Shown here: positions 18,021-26,496 of the stretch, one piece after another
Numbering within the stretch: position 1 is the first letter of the stretch
Layout: every line of letters begins with the position of its first letter
Assembly: GCF_021390175.1 (NCBI RefSeq)
Contig: NZ_CP090004.1
Location: 1,984,001 to 2,048,000 of the forward strand
Length of the DNA stretch: 64,000 nt
Source of the DNA: Flagellimonas sp. HMM57
GTDB lineage: Bacteria > Bacteroidota > Bacteroidia > Flavobacteriales > Flavobacteriaceae
Direction: 5' to 3'
The notes under the pieces: model-generated
What the model was told of the DNA's origin: nothing
Databases searched by the model: none
What the model saw: only the letters and a program-made list of their open reading frames with translations
Position numbers and translations under genes: made by a program

Positions 18021-19694
18021 TTATGTCTGTGTTTTTACGTCAATAGTTTGTAAAATTCTTTCAACAATTTTTTCTGAATATTTATCATTTCCCATCCAAA
18101 AGATTTCCACTTGTTGCATAAAACCAGTTCCTCCAAAGTTTAGAAGAATATAATTGGCTTTAGGGAGTTCACCCAAAACAGGTAATGTAAAACTTCCGGT
18201 TCCATAGGTCTTTAAACCTGGGACTCCTGATTTAGTAGTAAATCCTTCCTGTTTAACAACAATATTTTTAGCTCCTTGAGATTCTAGATTTTTTAGATAA
18301 AACTGAACTGTTTTTTCAAAATTTGGTTCTACGCCCTCTAAAAAAACAGTTGATGAAGTTCTAATACTTACTAATCCAACAGTACTACCATAATAGAAGG
18401 TACTAATTTCTTTTAGTTGTTTTCTAATTTCAGGGGTAATCATAGACTCATCCCTAATAAGAACTTTAGGTGTTTCCAAAAAAACAGGGGGATATCCATA
18501 TGAGCTTGTCACCCATTCTCCTTCCAATAACTCTTTAGTAGGGTGACCCAAAACGGTATCCTTGACTTCCTTCAATCCAAAATAGGCTACTAAAAAAAAT
18601 GTTCCGATAATTAGGACGCCTCCGAAAATAGCTGCTGCCCAATAGATTTTCTTGCGTTGTTTTTTCTTAGCAAGTTCTTCTAGATACTCTTCCGTTTGAA
18701 GTAACTCTTCCTCGGTGGGCTCAGGCAAAGCTTCATGTGTTTTTACCACTATTTGCTCAACTGTTATTCTATTTTGTTCAGCTACGGATGTAGAAGGTTT
18801 TGATTTGGCGAATTTCACCAAATCAGCAGTCTGTAATATGTTCTTAAACTGTATAAGTGTTGTATCGTCCAATTTTAGGTTGCCAGCATCCTTGAGCATT
18901 TCCAATTTGGCGATTAATTGTCCTGTGGTACTTTCCAGAGCAGAAACATTTACATCTTCTTCCAAATAGGAACGCACGATATTCGTTAGTTCTGAATAAT
19001 ACTTTTTATACTCATCCTGTATAAGATACCTTGAATTTTCTAGTTTTTTGAGTTCCAGTAGTGCACGGTCATAAGGTGGCAACAATGCTTCTTTTTCTTC
19101 TTCTGTTAAAGGTTTCTTCCTCAAAAAGAACCAATAAAGTAAACCACTTATTATAGCTAATACCAGAATTATCCAAAGTACCGTTTTCCAGACATTGGCA
19201 TAGCTCTTTTCAACCTGGATCAAAGGCTTTATGTCAAACATCTTCTGCTTGGTGGTATCCACTGCGACATCGGTTACTTTTATGCGAAAGGAATCGGTTA
19301 GGAAAGGTTGTTCGTTGATAGCTATCCGCTGCTGCGGAATGGTATATGCGCCACTATCAAATTGGGTAAGTGCGTATACACGTTGAAGAATCACTTTGTT
19401 TTTGTTCTTTACCGTATCCATCATTATAGCATCAACGGTTTCCAAAGGCGAAAAGGTTTGTCCCTCTGGAAAATGAACGATGTCCGTTGAGTCTGTCTCT
19501 ACTGTGATTTTATACTGTATCTGTTCTCCAATTTTGATGTTCGTAGTATCAATTTCGGCATTGACTTTAGAACTTTCTTGAGCAGGGAGTTCTTGGGAAG
19601 TAAGAAATGCGAATAAGAAAGTCCCAAGCATCGAGAGCCAAGATTTTTGGATGCCGTATAGGTTGCACTTTGTATTTCGTATTTCGAACTTCAT
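18021..19694 (-). CDS. Bat-operon membrane protein (BatD/DUF4381-like N-terminal half)
   Basis: 557 aa. An N-terminal beta domain (KVNAEIDTTNIKIGEQIQYKITVETD) resembles the oxygen-tolerance/BatD fold. A membrane helix near 170-190 (VLWIILVLAIISGLLYWFFL) is followed by a helical DUF4381-like cytoplasmic part. A second helix near 350-370 precedes a further soluble domain. The gene lies exactly between the DUF58 gene and batA with no spacer on either side, the usual place for this component of flavobacterial MoxR operons. The annotated start is doubtful: the first ~20 residues come from a repetitive CGAAATA-type stretch, and the Met at 19631, just before a hydrophobic leader ending in LPAQ, is the more likely start. 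Confidence 0.8.
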   Translation of the reverse strand: MKFEIRNTKCNLYGIQKSWLSMLGTFLFAFLTSQELPAQESSKVNAEIDTTNIKIGEQIQYKITVETDSTDIVHFPEGQTFSPLETVDAIMMDTVKNKNKVILQRVYALTQFDSGAYTIPQQRIAINEQPFLTDSFRIKVTDVAVDTTKQKMFDIKPLIQVEKSYANVWKTVLWIILVLAIISGLLYWFFLRKKPLTEEEKEALLPPYDRALLELKKLENSRYLIQDEYKKYYSELTNIVRSYLEEDVNVSALESTTGQLIAKLEMLKDAGNLKLDDTTLIQFKNILQTADLVKFAKSKPSTSVAEQNRITVEQIVVKTHEALPEPTEEELLQTEEYLEELAKKKQRKKIYWAAAIFGGVLIIGTFFLVAYFGLKEVKDTVLGHPTKELLEGEWVTSSYGYPPVFLETPKVLIRDESMITPEIRKQLKEISTFYYGSTVGLVSIRTSSTVFLEGVEPNFEKTVQFYLKNLESQGAKNIVVKQEGFTTKSGVPGLKTYGTGSFTLPVLGELPKANYILLNFGGTGFMQQVEIFWMGNDKYSEKIVERILQTIDVKTQT

Positions 19695-20561
19695 TTACCC
19701 TCTTCGTTTAAAATAACCCAACAGTTTTCTTACATAGCTTTCGTCTACTCTACAGTTTATAACACCACAACCCGATTTGGTGAATGAATCCAAAAAATAG
19801 TCTACTTTTTCTTTATGGAATTGCCCGTAAGCGTTACGTACTTTTTTAGATCGCGTATTGACCAATTGTAGTACCCCGGTTTCGGCGTCTTGCATTTGTA
19901 CGATGCCTAGATTTGGAATGGCTTCTTCACGTTCATCAAAAACCCGTATCCCCGTTACGTCGTGCTTATTACCAATAATGCGAAGTGTATTGTTATAATC
20001 GTCAGCAATAAAATCCGATAGCATAAAAACTATAGCTTTCTTCTTCATTACGTTGGTGAGGAATTTTAGCGCTTGGGCTATATTGGTCTGGCTACTTTTC
20101 GGTGTGAATTCCAAAAGCTCACGAATAATACGCAGAACATGGCTTTTTCCTTTTTTTGGTGGAATGAATAGTTCTACTTCATCTGAAAATAAAATCAAAC
20201 CCACTTTATCATTGTTTTGAAGCGCAGAAAAAGCTAAGGTTGCCGATATTTCTGTAACAACTCCTTTTTTAAACTGATTCGTTGTTCCAAAAAGCTCAGA
20301 GCCACTAACGTCGACCATCAACATCATGGTGAGTTCCCGTTCTTCTTCAAAAACTTTTACGTAGGGCTCATTATAACGGGCGGTTACGTTCCAATCGATA
20401 CTTCTTACATCGTCCCCAAATTGGTACTGCCGTACTTCGCTAAAGGTCATACCCCTACCTTTAAAGGTAGAATGGTATTCCCCACCAAAAATATGGTCGG
20501 AAAGACGTCTTGTCTTTATTTCAATTTTACGGACTTTTTTAAGTAGCTCTTTTGTATCCAT
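19695..20561 (-). CDS. DUF58 domain protein of the MoxR/Bat operon
   Basis: 288 aa. It has the standard DUF58 core: GEYHSTFKGRGMTFSEVRQYQFGDDVRSIDWNVTAR, then the EEERELTMMLMVDVSGSE segment, which resembles a VWA metal site. DUF58 proteins nearly always follow MoxR ATPases and probably act with them in metalloprotein or envelope-complex assembly. The stop codon abuts the next start codon with no gap, while 87 bases containing short repeats separate it from moxR. Confidence 0.93.
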   Translation of the reverse strand: MDTKELLKKVRKIEIKTRRLSDHIFGGEYHSTFKGRGMTFSEVRQYQFGDDVRSIDWNVTARYNEPYVKVFEEERELTMMLMVDVSGSELFGTTNQFKKGVVTEISATLAFSALQNNDKVGLILFSDEVELFIPPKKGKSHVLRIIRELLEFTPKSSQTNIAQALKFLTNVMKKKAIVFMLSDFIADDYNNTLRIIGNKHDVTGIRVFDEREEAIPNLGIVQMQDAETGVLQLVNTRSKKVRNAYGQFHKEKVDYFLDSFTKSGCGVINCRVDESYVRKLLGYFKRRG

Positions 20562-20572
20562 TTATAAGTAAA

Positions 20573-20644
20573 CAGTGTTTAGCCGTCAGTATTTAGCGGT
20601 GGAAGGTTATTTAAAACCACCAACTACAACTGTCAACTGTAGAC
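20573..20644. repeat. Short degenerate repeats between moxR and the DUF58 gene
   Basis: Two 14-bp units lie head to tail, CAGTGTTTAGCCGT (20573-20586) and CAGTATTTAGCGGT (20587-20600), with two mismatches. Further on, 20621-20644 carries, on the minus strand, two ACAGTTG heptamers followed by TAGTTG. They fill most of the only real spacer inside the Bat operon. Origin and role are unknown; the pattern suggests slippage-derived intergenic filler. Confidence 0.55.
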
Positions 20645-20648
20645 TTTT

Positions 20649-21650
20649 CTAGGGTACTTCTACCTCGTTGACAATCTTGTTTATGATTTCTTCGGAAGTG
20701 ACGTTCTCAGCTTCGGCCTCATAGGTTATTCCGATACGGTGCCGCAATACATCGTGCACAACAGCTCTAACATCTTCCGGAACGACATATCCTCTTCTCT
20801 TAATGAATGCATAGCATTTGGAGGCATTTGCCAAATTGATACTTCCCCTTGGAGAAGCACCAAAACTGATCAGGGGTTTAAGATTTTCAAGATTGTATTT
20901 TTCTGGATAACGGGTAGCGAATACCAAATCCAATATATATTTTTCTATTTTCTCGTCCATATAGACCTCACGCACTGCTTGCTGCGCACTCAAAATCTGC
21001 TTTAAGGTAACCACGGGTTTTATGGGTTCGTTGGCTCCCTTTAGATTTTGGCGCATGATGAGTTGTTCCTCATTGAGCTTGGGGTAATCTATAACGGTCT
21101 TGAGCATAAAACGGTCAACCTGCGCTTCGGGCAAAGGGTATGTTCCTTCTTGCTCAACTGGGTTTTGCGTTGCCATAACCAGGAAAGGGGCTTCTAATTT
21201 AAACGTCTCGTCCCCAATGGTAACCTGTCGTTCCTGCATGGCTTCCAGTAATGCTGACTGTACTTTTGCAGGAGCTCTGTTGATTTCATCCGCTAGAACG
21301 AAATTTGCGAAAATTGGACCTTTTTTTATGGAGAAATCATTCTCTTTCATGTTGTAAATCAAAGTTCCAACAACATCCGCAGGTAAAAGATCAGGCGTGA
21401 ACTGAATTCTACTAAAATCTCCTTTTACCGCTTTTGCCAAAGTATTGATGGCCAAAGTTTTTGCAAGACCCGGAACACCTTCCAATAGGATATGCCCTCT
21501 GCCCAAAAGACCGATAAGCAATCGCTCCACCATATGTCTTTGACCAACAATGGCTTTGTTCATTTCCAGGGTGAGCAAATCAATGAATGCACTTTCCTTG
21601 GCAATTTTCTCATTCACAGCACTAATATCTATAGTAGTGTTTTCTTCCAT
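20649..21650 (-). CDS. MoxR-family AAA+ ATPase
   Basis: 333 aa. Walker A GVPGLAKT (58-65), Walker B VLADEINR (118-125), sensor 1 MATQNP, and the QEGTYPLPEAQVDRFM motif that marks MoxR. The C-terminal lid domain is complete. It acts as a cytoplasmic ATP-driven chaperone and is the first gene of the aerotolerance operon; the seven downstream genes (DUF58, 557-aa protein, batA-E) are all on the same strand. No convincing promoter box was seen in the 160 bases upstream. Confidence 0.95.
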   Translation of the reverse strand: MEENTTIDISAVNEKIAKESAFIDLLTLEMNKAIVGQRHMVERLLIGLLGRGHILLEGVPGLAKTLAINTLAKAVKGDFSRIQFTPDLLPADVVGTLIYNMKENDFSIKKGPIFANFVLADEINRAPAKVQSALLEAMQERQVTIGDETFKLEAPFLVMATQNPVEQEGTYPLPEAQVDRFMLKTVIDYPKLNEEQLIMRQNLKGANEPIKPVVTLKQILSAQQAVREVYMDEKIEKYILDLVFATRYPEKYNLENLKPLISFGASPRGSINLANASKCYAFIKRRGYVVPEDVRAVVHDVLRHRIGITYEAEAENVTSEEIINKIVNEVEVP

Positions 21651-21762
21651 AGGAACTTTTAAAAATATTGTGTTAATGTATGTGTTTATTCTAAGAAGTG
21701 CAAAATGAAAATTAATTTAAAATCCGTCTGTTAATTAATGGTTAAAAAAAACGCCAAAGCCC

Positions 21763-21770
21763 TAGTTTTG
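21763..21770 (+). promoter_or_regulatory. Candidate -7 box for the SDR gene
   Basis: TAGTTTTG matches the Bacteroidota -7 consensus TAnnTTTG and lies 40 bases before the ATG at 21811. No clear -33 TTTG is seen at the expected distance, so support rests on the -7 motif and position only. Confidence 0.35.
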
Positions 21771-21810
21771 TGAAGTATTTAAGGGTTTAATTTTTTACTT
21801 TCACTGCAAT

Positions 21811-22569
21811 ATGGCAGGTATAAAAACAGTATTGGTCACAGGAGCGACCAGTGGAATAGGAAAAGCAACAGCCACTTTATTGGCAAAAGAGGGGTTTCAG
21901 TTGATAATTTGTGGCCGAAGGAAGGAATTATTGAATGAACTTAAAGAAAAGTTGAGCGATTTTACCAATGTTCATACTTTGAACTTTGATGTTAGGGATA
22001 AATCTGCTGTTTTTGAAGCAATACAAACATTGCCCGAAGCATTTTCTAAAATTGATGTATTGGTGAACAATGCTGGAAACGCACACGGATTGGACACCAT
22101 TGACCAGGGAAGTATAGATGATTGGGATGCGATGTTGGACATTAATGTAAAGGGGCTTCTATATATGTCAAAAGCTGTTTTGCCCCAAATGGTAGCGAGG
22201 CAGTCAGGCCATATCATCAACATAGGTTCTACGGCAGGTAAAGAGGTGTATCCCAGAGGAAATGTGTACTGCGCCAGTAAACATGCGGTAGATGCCATAA
22301 ACCAAGGTATGCGAATAGACCTGAACGCTCATGGGATTCGAGTTGGAGCGATAAACCCGGGACTGGTTCAAACGGAATTTAGTGATGTTCGTTTTAAGGG
22401 AGATACCGAAAAAGCCGAGAAAGTGTATCAAGGCTATCAACCTTTACGACCAGAAGATATTGCTGATATTATTCTTTTTACGATTACCAGACCGTACCAT
22501 GTGAATATTGCTGATTTAGTGGTGATGCCAACAGCTCAGGCAAGTTCTACAATCATTAAAAAGGACTAA
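21811..22569 (+). CDS. Short-chain dehydrogenase/reductase (YdfG-like)
   Basis: 252 aa, the classical SDR length. TGATSGIG (10-17) binds NAD(P), NNAG is at 86-89, and the catalytic Ser140, Tyr153 and Lys157 (YCASK) are all present. An Arg-Arg pair after beta-strand 2 (CGRRKE) suggests NADP preference. The sequence is nearest to the serine/3-hydroxy-acid dehydrogenase group around YdfG, but the substrate is not certain. Its last four bases (CTAA) are shared with the stop of the convergent lipoprotein gene. Confidence 0.88.
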   Translation: MAGIKTVLVTGATSGIGKATATLLAKEGFQLIICGRRKELLNELKEKLSDFTNVHTLNFDVRDKSAVFEAIQTLPEAFSKIDVLVNNAGNAHGLDTIDQGSIDDWDAMLDINVKGLLYMSKAVLPQMVARQSGHIINIGSTAGKEVYPRGNVYCASKHAVDAINQGMRIDLNAHGIRVGAINPGLVQTEFSDVRFKGDTEKAEKVYQGYQPLRPEDIADIILFTITRPYHVNIADLVVMPTAQASSTIIKKD

Positions 22570-23822
22570 TGAGATTCTGGTTTATATAATCCTATTTTTT
22601 GATTTGGGTAATTATCAAATAAGATTACAATAGCGTTTTCTGATGGAATGAAGTCATGTTCCAGAACCATGCCATGGATTCCTGATATCTTCCCAATATT
22701 CTTCCATCCTTTATCCTGTCTTTCATAAAGGTAGATTACTTTGGGATAATCATAGAGATCATTGGCTTCTGCATCTGATGATAATAATGTCTGTGCGTTT
22801 TCATGGATTGAAATGATATTACCTACAACACCATTTTTTTCAGTTTTAAAGTAATCGATGTTTCTTTTCCATTTTCCCTCATTGAATTCAAATAAAGCAT
22901 GCTCGTCTTTAGCACTTCTTGAGTGACTTTCTACCAATAGACCTTTTTTATTGGGCGTAAAAGACATAGATAGCCCAAAAGATTGGAAGGGATAATCTCC
23001 ATATATTGTATTTCCTTCCTGTTTCCATTCTTTTGTACTGGCATCAAAAACAAACACTTTTACACTCCCTGAATCTGTGCCGTTTATATCGTCAAAAGGG
23101 TTTCCAAAAGCTACCTTTGAACCATCTGGACTCAGTGCCACATAATTTAAAAAGTTACCTCCAGAATGATTTTCAGGCTCTAGATGTTTCACGATAATGG
23201 GCTTCCCCTTTGGATGCCACTTATTTTCGGTTCTTTTAAATAGTTGGATCGAGGCATTGGTTAAATAGGCGAGTTGTGGAAAAACAACCATAGTATTGCC
23301 ATCATCACTAAGTTTTATTTCATTTAAAGTACGATATGCATTGGATGCTACACCAAGGGTGTCGGTAAAAGTCCATTTTCCACCAGAGGATTCAGCGGTT
23401 ACTATTTGAGTCGACTCCAGTTCCTGATATCCTAAATGCCCTGCAACAAGTCGCGTCTTGGTTTTTGCCATGGAAAAAATGCCAGCTTGTGCTATCAAAG
23501 CAGTATCTTCTTTTTTTGGAATATATGTATTCCACTGCTTATTCTCATCGCGTTCAAAGAGCTTGGCGACCATTGGGATATATGAAGTATCGATAGGTTT
23601 TTCAAAATCGGCAACACCAATGGTCAGTGGTGATAGGGAAACAAATAGATTTTTTTTCCCACTGTTGGATATAGAACTTTTCTCTAAGGTTATGGTATTT
23701 CCAACTTGTTTCCAATCTTTAAAACTACCATCTCGCTCTTTGCTGTTTTCTAAACATGATGATAAAACTCCAAACGAAAGAAAGACGAGCAGTAAACGAT
23801 GTAACAAACAATATTCTTTCAT
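22566..23822 (-). CDS. Lipoprotein with beta-propeller-like repeats
   Basis: 418 aa. The signal peptide ends in lipobox LSSC, predicting an envelope lipoprotein. The mature part contains repeated strands of the kind LSPDGSKVAFGNPFDDING, LSDDGNTMVVFPQL and VFDASTKEWKQEGNTIYGDY, similar to those of the upstream gene, so a propeller fold is likely. The start overlaps the end of the upstream paralogue by 4 bases (ATGA), so the two are translationally coupled. The ligand or function is unknown. Confidence 0.65.
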   Translation of the reverse strand: MKEYCLLHRLLLVFLSFGVLSSCLENSKERDGSFKDWKQVGNTITLEKSSISNSGKKNLFVSLSPLTIGVADFEKPIDTSYIPMVAKLFERDENKQWNTYIPKKEDTALIAQAGIFSMAKTKTRLVAGHLGYQELESTQIVTAESSGGKWTFTDTLGVASNAYRTLNEIKLSDDGNTMVVFPQLAYLTNASIQLFKRTENKWHPKGKPIIVKHLEPENHSGGNFLNYVALSPDGSKVAFGNPFDDINGTDSGSVKVFVFDASTKEWKQEGNTIYGDYPFQSFGLSMSFTPNKKGLLVESHSRSAKDEHALFEFNEGKWKRNIDYFKTEKNGVVGNIISIHENAQTLLSSDAEANDLYDYPKVIYLYERQDKGWKNIGKISGIHGMVLEHDFIPSENAIVILFDNYPNQKIGLYKPESH

Positions 23823-25171
23823 TTTTTCTTGTTTTTATAAACCAAAACTTCCCCGTAGCTCATATTATTATCGTCCATGTCACAATTGCCTATGATCAGT
23901 GTACTGGCATCATTGCTCAACGAGATGGAGGTCTCAAAACCATTGTAAGCTTGGTCGCGTTTTATTTTTTCTCCTTGGAACTGCCACTGGCCATCCCTAA
24001 AATTGAACAATGAAACAAAGTTCATATTTAACGCTTTGGAATCATCGTCTCTTCCGTAACTACTGACCAATAAGGTACCGCCCTCATTGTCCAAACAAAC
24101 TTCCATGCCAAAAGTCCCCAAGTCTATACCATAAATACGTTCTCCCTTAAGTGTATAGCTTCCTTGAGAATTTAGCTGGTAAGTATCTACAAAACCGGTT
24201 AACAAATCTTCTCCATCTTCAGTGGTTTTGTAGGTTTGATAACCGTTACATCCAATGGCAAGAACAGACCCGTCATAATTTAACGATACACTTTCTCCAA
24301 AACCAGGGGCATAATCTTCATTTGATAACAAGGGATTACCAACACATAGCCAAAAGGAACCATCCCATTTGAATACCAATACGCTCTCGGTGCCCGATCC
24401 GGTAGTAGTATAATCGGCATCTGAATAAAACCGTTCACTAAAACCGGTTTCCGAACCAACAGCTATAGTGCTGCCATCACCACTAAGGCTTATCGAATTA
24501 CCAAAATATGGGACTTCTACGATTTCCATATCTATACGAACATCATAAATACTTTCTTTATCCGACAAAAAGATTTTATCCTTTATTGCATTGCCCAATG
24601 GTTTCCATTGGCCGTTATTTAAATTGTATACTTGTATATGTCCGGTATCTTTATCGCTTTTTTGGTTTTTGGGGGAACCAACGGCCAGTGTTTTCCCATC
24701 ATCGCTTAGGGATACGCTTTTTCCAAAATTGTCATAAGGATTTTCCCCTGTTAAGTCTTGCCCAAGTTGTTCCCATCCATTTTTGGTAAACTCAAAAACT
24801 TGGACCAGTCCTGCCCTTTCACCATTGGAATTACTGTTGGGGGCGCTTATCGCCACAATCTTTCCCGTTGCGTTCAGCTTTACTTCATAACCAAAATGCC
24901 CGCCTATCTTCTTCCCGTGCAATGGCTTTCCAAGAGGTTGCCATTTATCATTTTCGTTCTTTAATATTTTTACTTCTCCACCGCCTAAAGCCGCTGTGTC
25001 ATTAAAAGGAGCGCCCATAGCTATAATGCTTCCATCTTGACTAATGTCCGTTGCATAACCAATAAAATCCCCAGGTATTTCACTGGTAATAATCGGTCCT
25101 ACTTTTTTGAAATCACTGCAACTGAAATTCACCAATGCTGTACAAATCAAAATAAAGACACACTTTTTCAT
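23819..25171 (-). CDS. FG-GAP-like beta-propeller lipoprotein
   Basis: About 450 aa if started at the ATG at 25171, which opens a lipoprotein signal (KKCVFILICTALVNFSC); the open frame extends 45 codons further but those residues do not resemble a signal. The mature chain contains at least six repeats of about 55 residues with the pattern S(L/V)S.DG..(L/I)A(V/I)G.P and a strand ending in W..LG, for example SDDGKTLAVGSPKN and NYDGSVLAIGCNGY. This is an FG-GAP/integrin-type propeller. It is a paralogue of the gene directly downstream. Substrate unknown. Confidence 0.7.
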   Translation of the reverse strand: MKKCVFILICTALVNFSCSDFKKVGPIITSEIPGDFIGYATDISQDGSIIAMGAPFNDTAALGGGEVKILKNENDKWQPLGKPLHGKKIGGHFGYEVKLNATGKIVAISAPNSNSNGERAGLVQVFEFTKNGWEQLGQDLTGENPYDNFGKSVSLSDDGKTLAVGSPKNQKSDKDTGHIQVYNLNNGQWKPLGNAIKDKIFLSDKESIYDVRIDMEIVEVPYFGNSISLSGDGSTIAVGSETGFSERFYSDADYTTTGSGTESVLVFKWDGSFWLCVGNPLLSNEDYAPGFGESVSLNYDGSVLAIGCNGYQTYKTTEDGEDLLTGFVDTYQLNSQGSYTLKGERIYGIDLGTFGMEVCLDNEGGTLLVSSYGRDDDSKALNMNFVSLFNFRDGQWQFQGEKIKRDQAYNGFETSISLSNDASTLIIGNCDMDDNNMSYGEVLVYKNKKK

Positions 25172-25359
25172 TTGATCAAAAGTTTTGACGATTCCAACAA
25201 AAATACGCTTTACTACTCTGGTACATACCCCTGTTTTCCGTGTTTTGGATGAACGGACCTGAGAATGCCCCTGCAATGGAAAACTAGTTAACATCTTATC
25301 AACCATAGGCTTTTAAAAGGTTTGGTTTTATAACTTTACAAGGGCTATCCTATTTTGCT

Positions 25360-26496
25360 ATGATTAATAAACGCCTTCTTGTAAAGAATCTTTTAGCACA
25401 TAATGATGAGAATAGCTTTTACGATAAAAAGAGGTTCATATCCATTGGCGAGAAAGAAGGTAAGGCAAAGTTTTTAAAGCATGTTTGCGCACTTGCAAAC
25501 AGTAATCCTATAAACAATTCTTTTATTGTAATCGGCGTAGAGGACGAGGACAATAAGATTGTGGGGGTAGATTTCTTTGATGACAGTAAGATTCAAAATT
25601 TGGTAAATGCCTACTTGGACAATCCCCCCATCATTTCATATGAGAATATCCCATTTCCACATTTACCAGAAGGCAAGGTTGTGGGATTGGTCACCATAAG
25701 GTCCAACGGTAAGGTATGTGCACTTAGGAAAAACATATGGAAATATTATGGTGGGGCCGTGTTCTTTAGGGAGGGCAGTATAAGCTTGCCCAAAGCTTTT
25801 GATATTGAATTAAAGGATATTAATTCTGAAGCCGTAGCGACCATAGAACTACATGCCCGCAATAACATAGAGCTCACCCTTGATGCGGTCATCAATTTTA
25901 TGAACAATAGGCATGCGGACTTAACTAGTGATTATAAGGTTTTTAAAGAACAATTTGTAGTCTGTTGGGCAGGGAATAAAAAAAAGGTCAACAATAAAAA
26001 CTATTATTCCAGGGTTGATATTGAATTGATCAATGAACAGGTCAAATTGTTTTATTCTGCCCTTGATGAGATTACCATTACCTACGATGACGATTCATTC
26101 AGCACATTGGAATTTGTACAGCTGGGATTGGGTTCGCAACAAAAGTATTTTCCATTAGAAGAAATGGTAATTACTTTTTCCGATAATGGAAAGTATACGA
26201 TAAATAGTAAACTGGTTTTTGAACCACCACAGTATGATAAAAAAACACTACATCATGTTTTAAATATTAATAATTCTTTGTTGCAGAAGCTGGAAAAGAA
26301 AATCAAATTGAATCAGACCGAGGAAAAAGATTTGACACACCTGCCTGCAACGTATCTTATTTGCTACCTAAATGGATTTGAAGAAGCCAAGGAACAAATG
26401 GAACTTGCCCGACCGCTATTGAAATCAGCGAATAAACGCGTATACGGGTCTCTAAAGGAGTCTTTGCGAGTTTTAAGAAAAGTGAGATACAATTAA
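25360..26496 (+). CDS. AlbA_2 (Schlafen-type) domain protein
   Basis: 378 aa. The N-terminal ~150 residues read as an AlbA_2 putative nucleic-acid-binding domain: an FISIGEKEGKAKFLKHVCALANS segment, the strand FIVIGVEDEDNKIVGVDFF, a conserved NPPIISYE step and the VGLVTIRSNGKVCAL strand. The C-terminal half is not recognised. Members are often called ATP-binding or transcriptional regulators, without direct proof. It has its own direction and shares its last four bases (TTAA) with the convergent amylosucrase gene. Confidence 0.65.
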   Translation: MINKRLLVKNLLAHNDENSFYDKKRFISIGEKEGKAKFLKHVCALANSNPINNSFIVIGVEDEDNKIVGVDFFDDSKIQNLVNAYLDNPPIISYENIPFPHLPEGKVVGLVTIRSNGKVCALRKNIWKYYGGAVFFREGSISLPKAFDIELKDINSEAVATIELHARNNIELTLDAVINFMNNRHADLTSDYKVFKEQFVVCWAGNKKKVNNKNYYSRVDIELINEQVKLFYSALDEITITYDDDSFSTLEFVQLGLGSQQKYFPLEEMVITFSDNGKYTINSKLVFEPPQYDKKTLHHVLNINNSLLQKLEKKIKLNQTEEKDLTHLPATYLICYLNGFEEAKEQMELARPLLKSANKRVYGSLKESLRVLRKVRYN

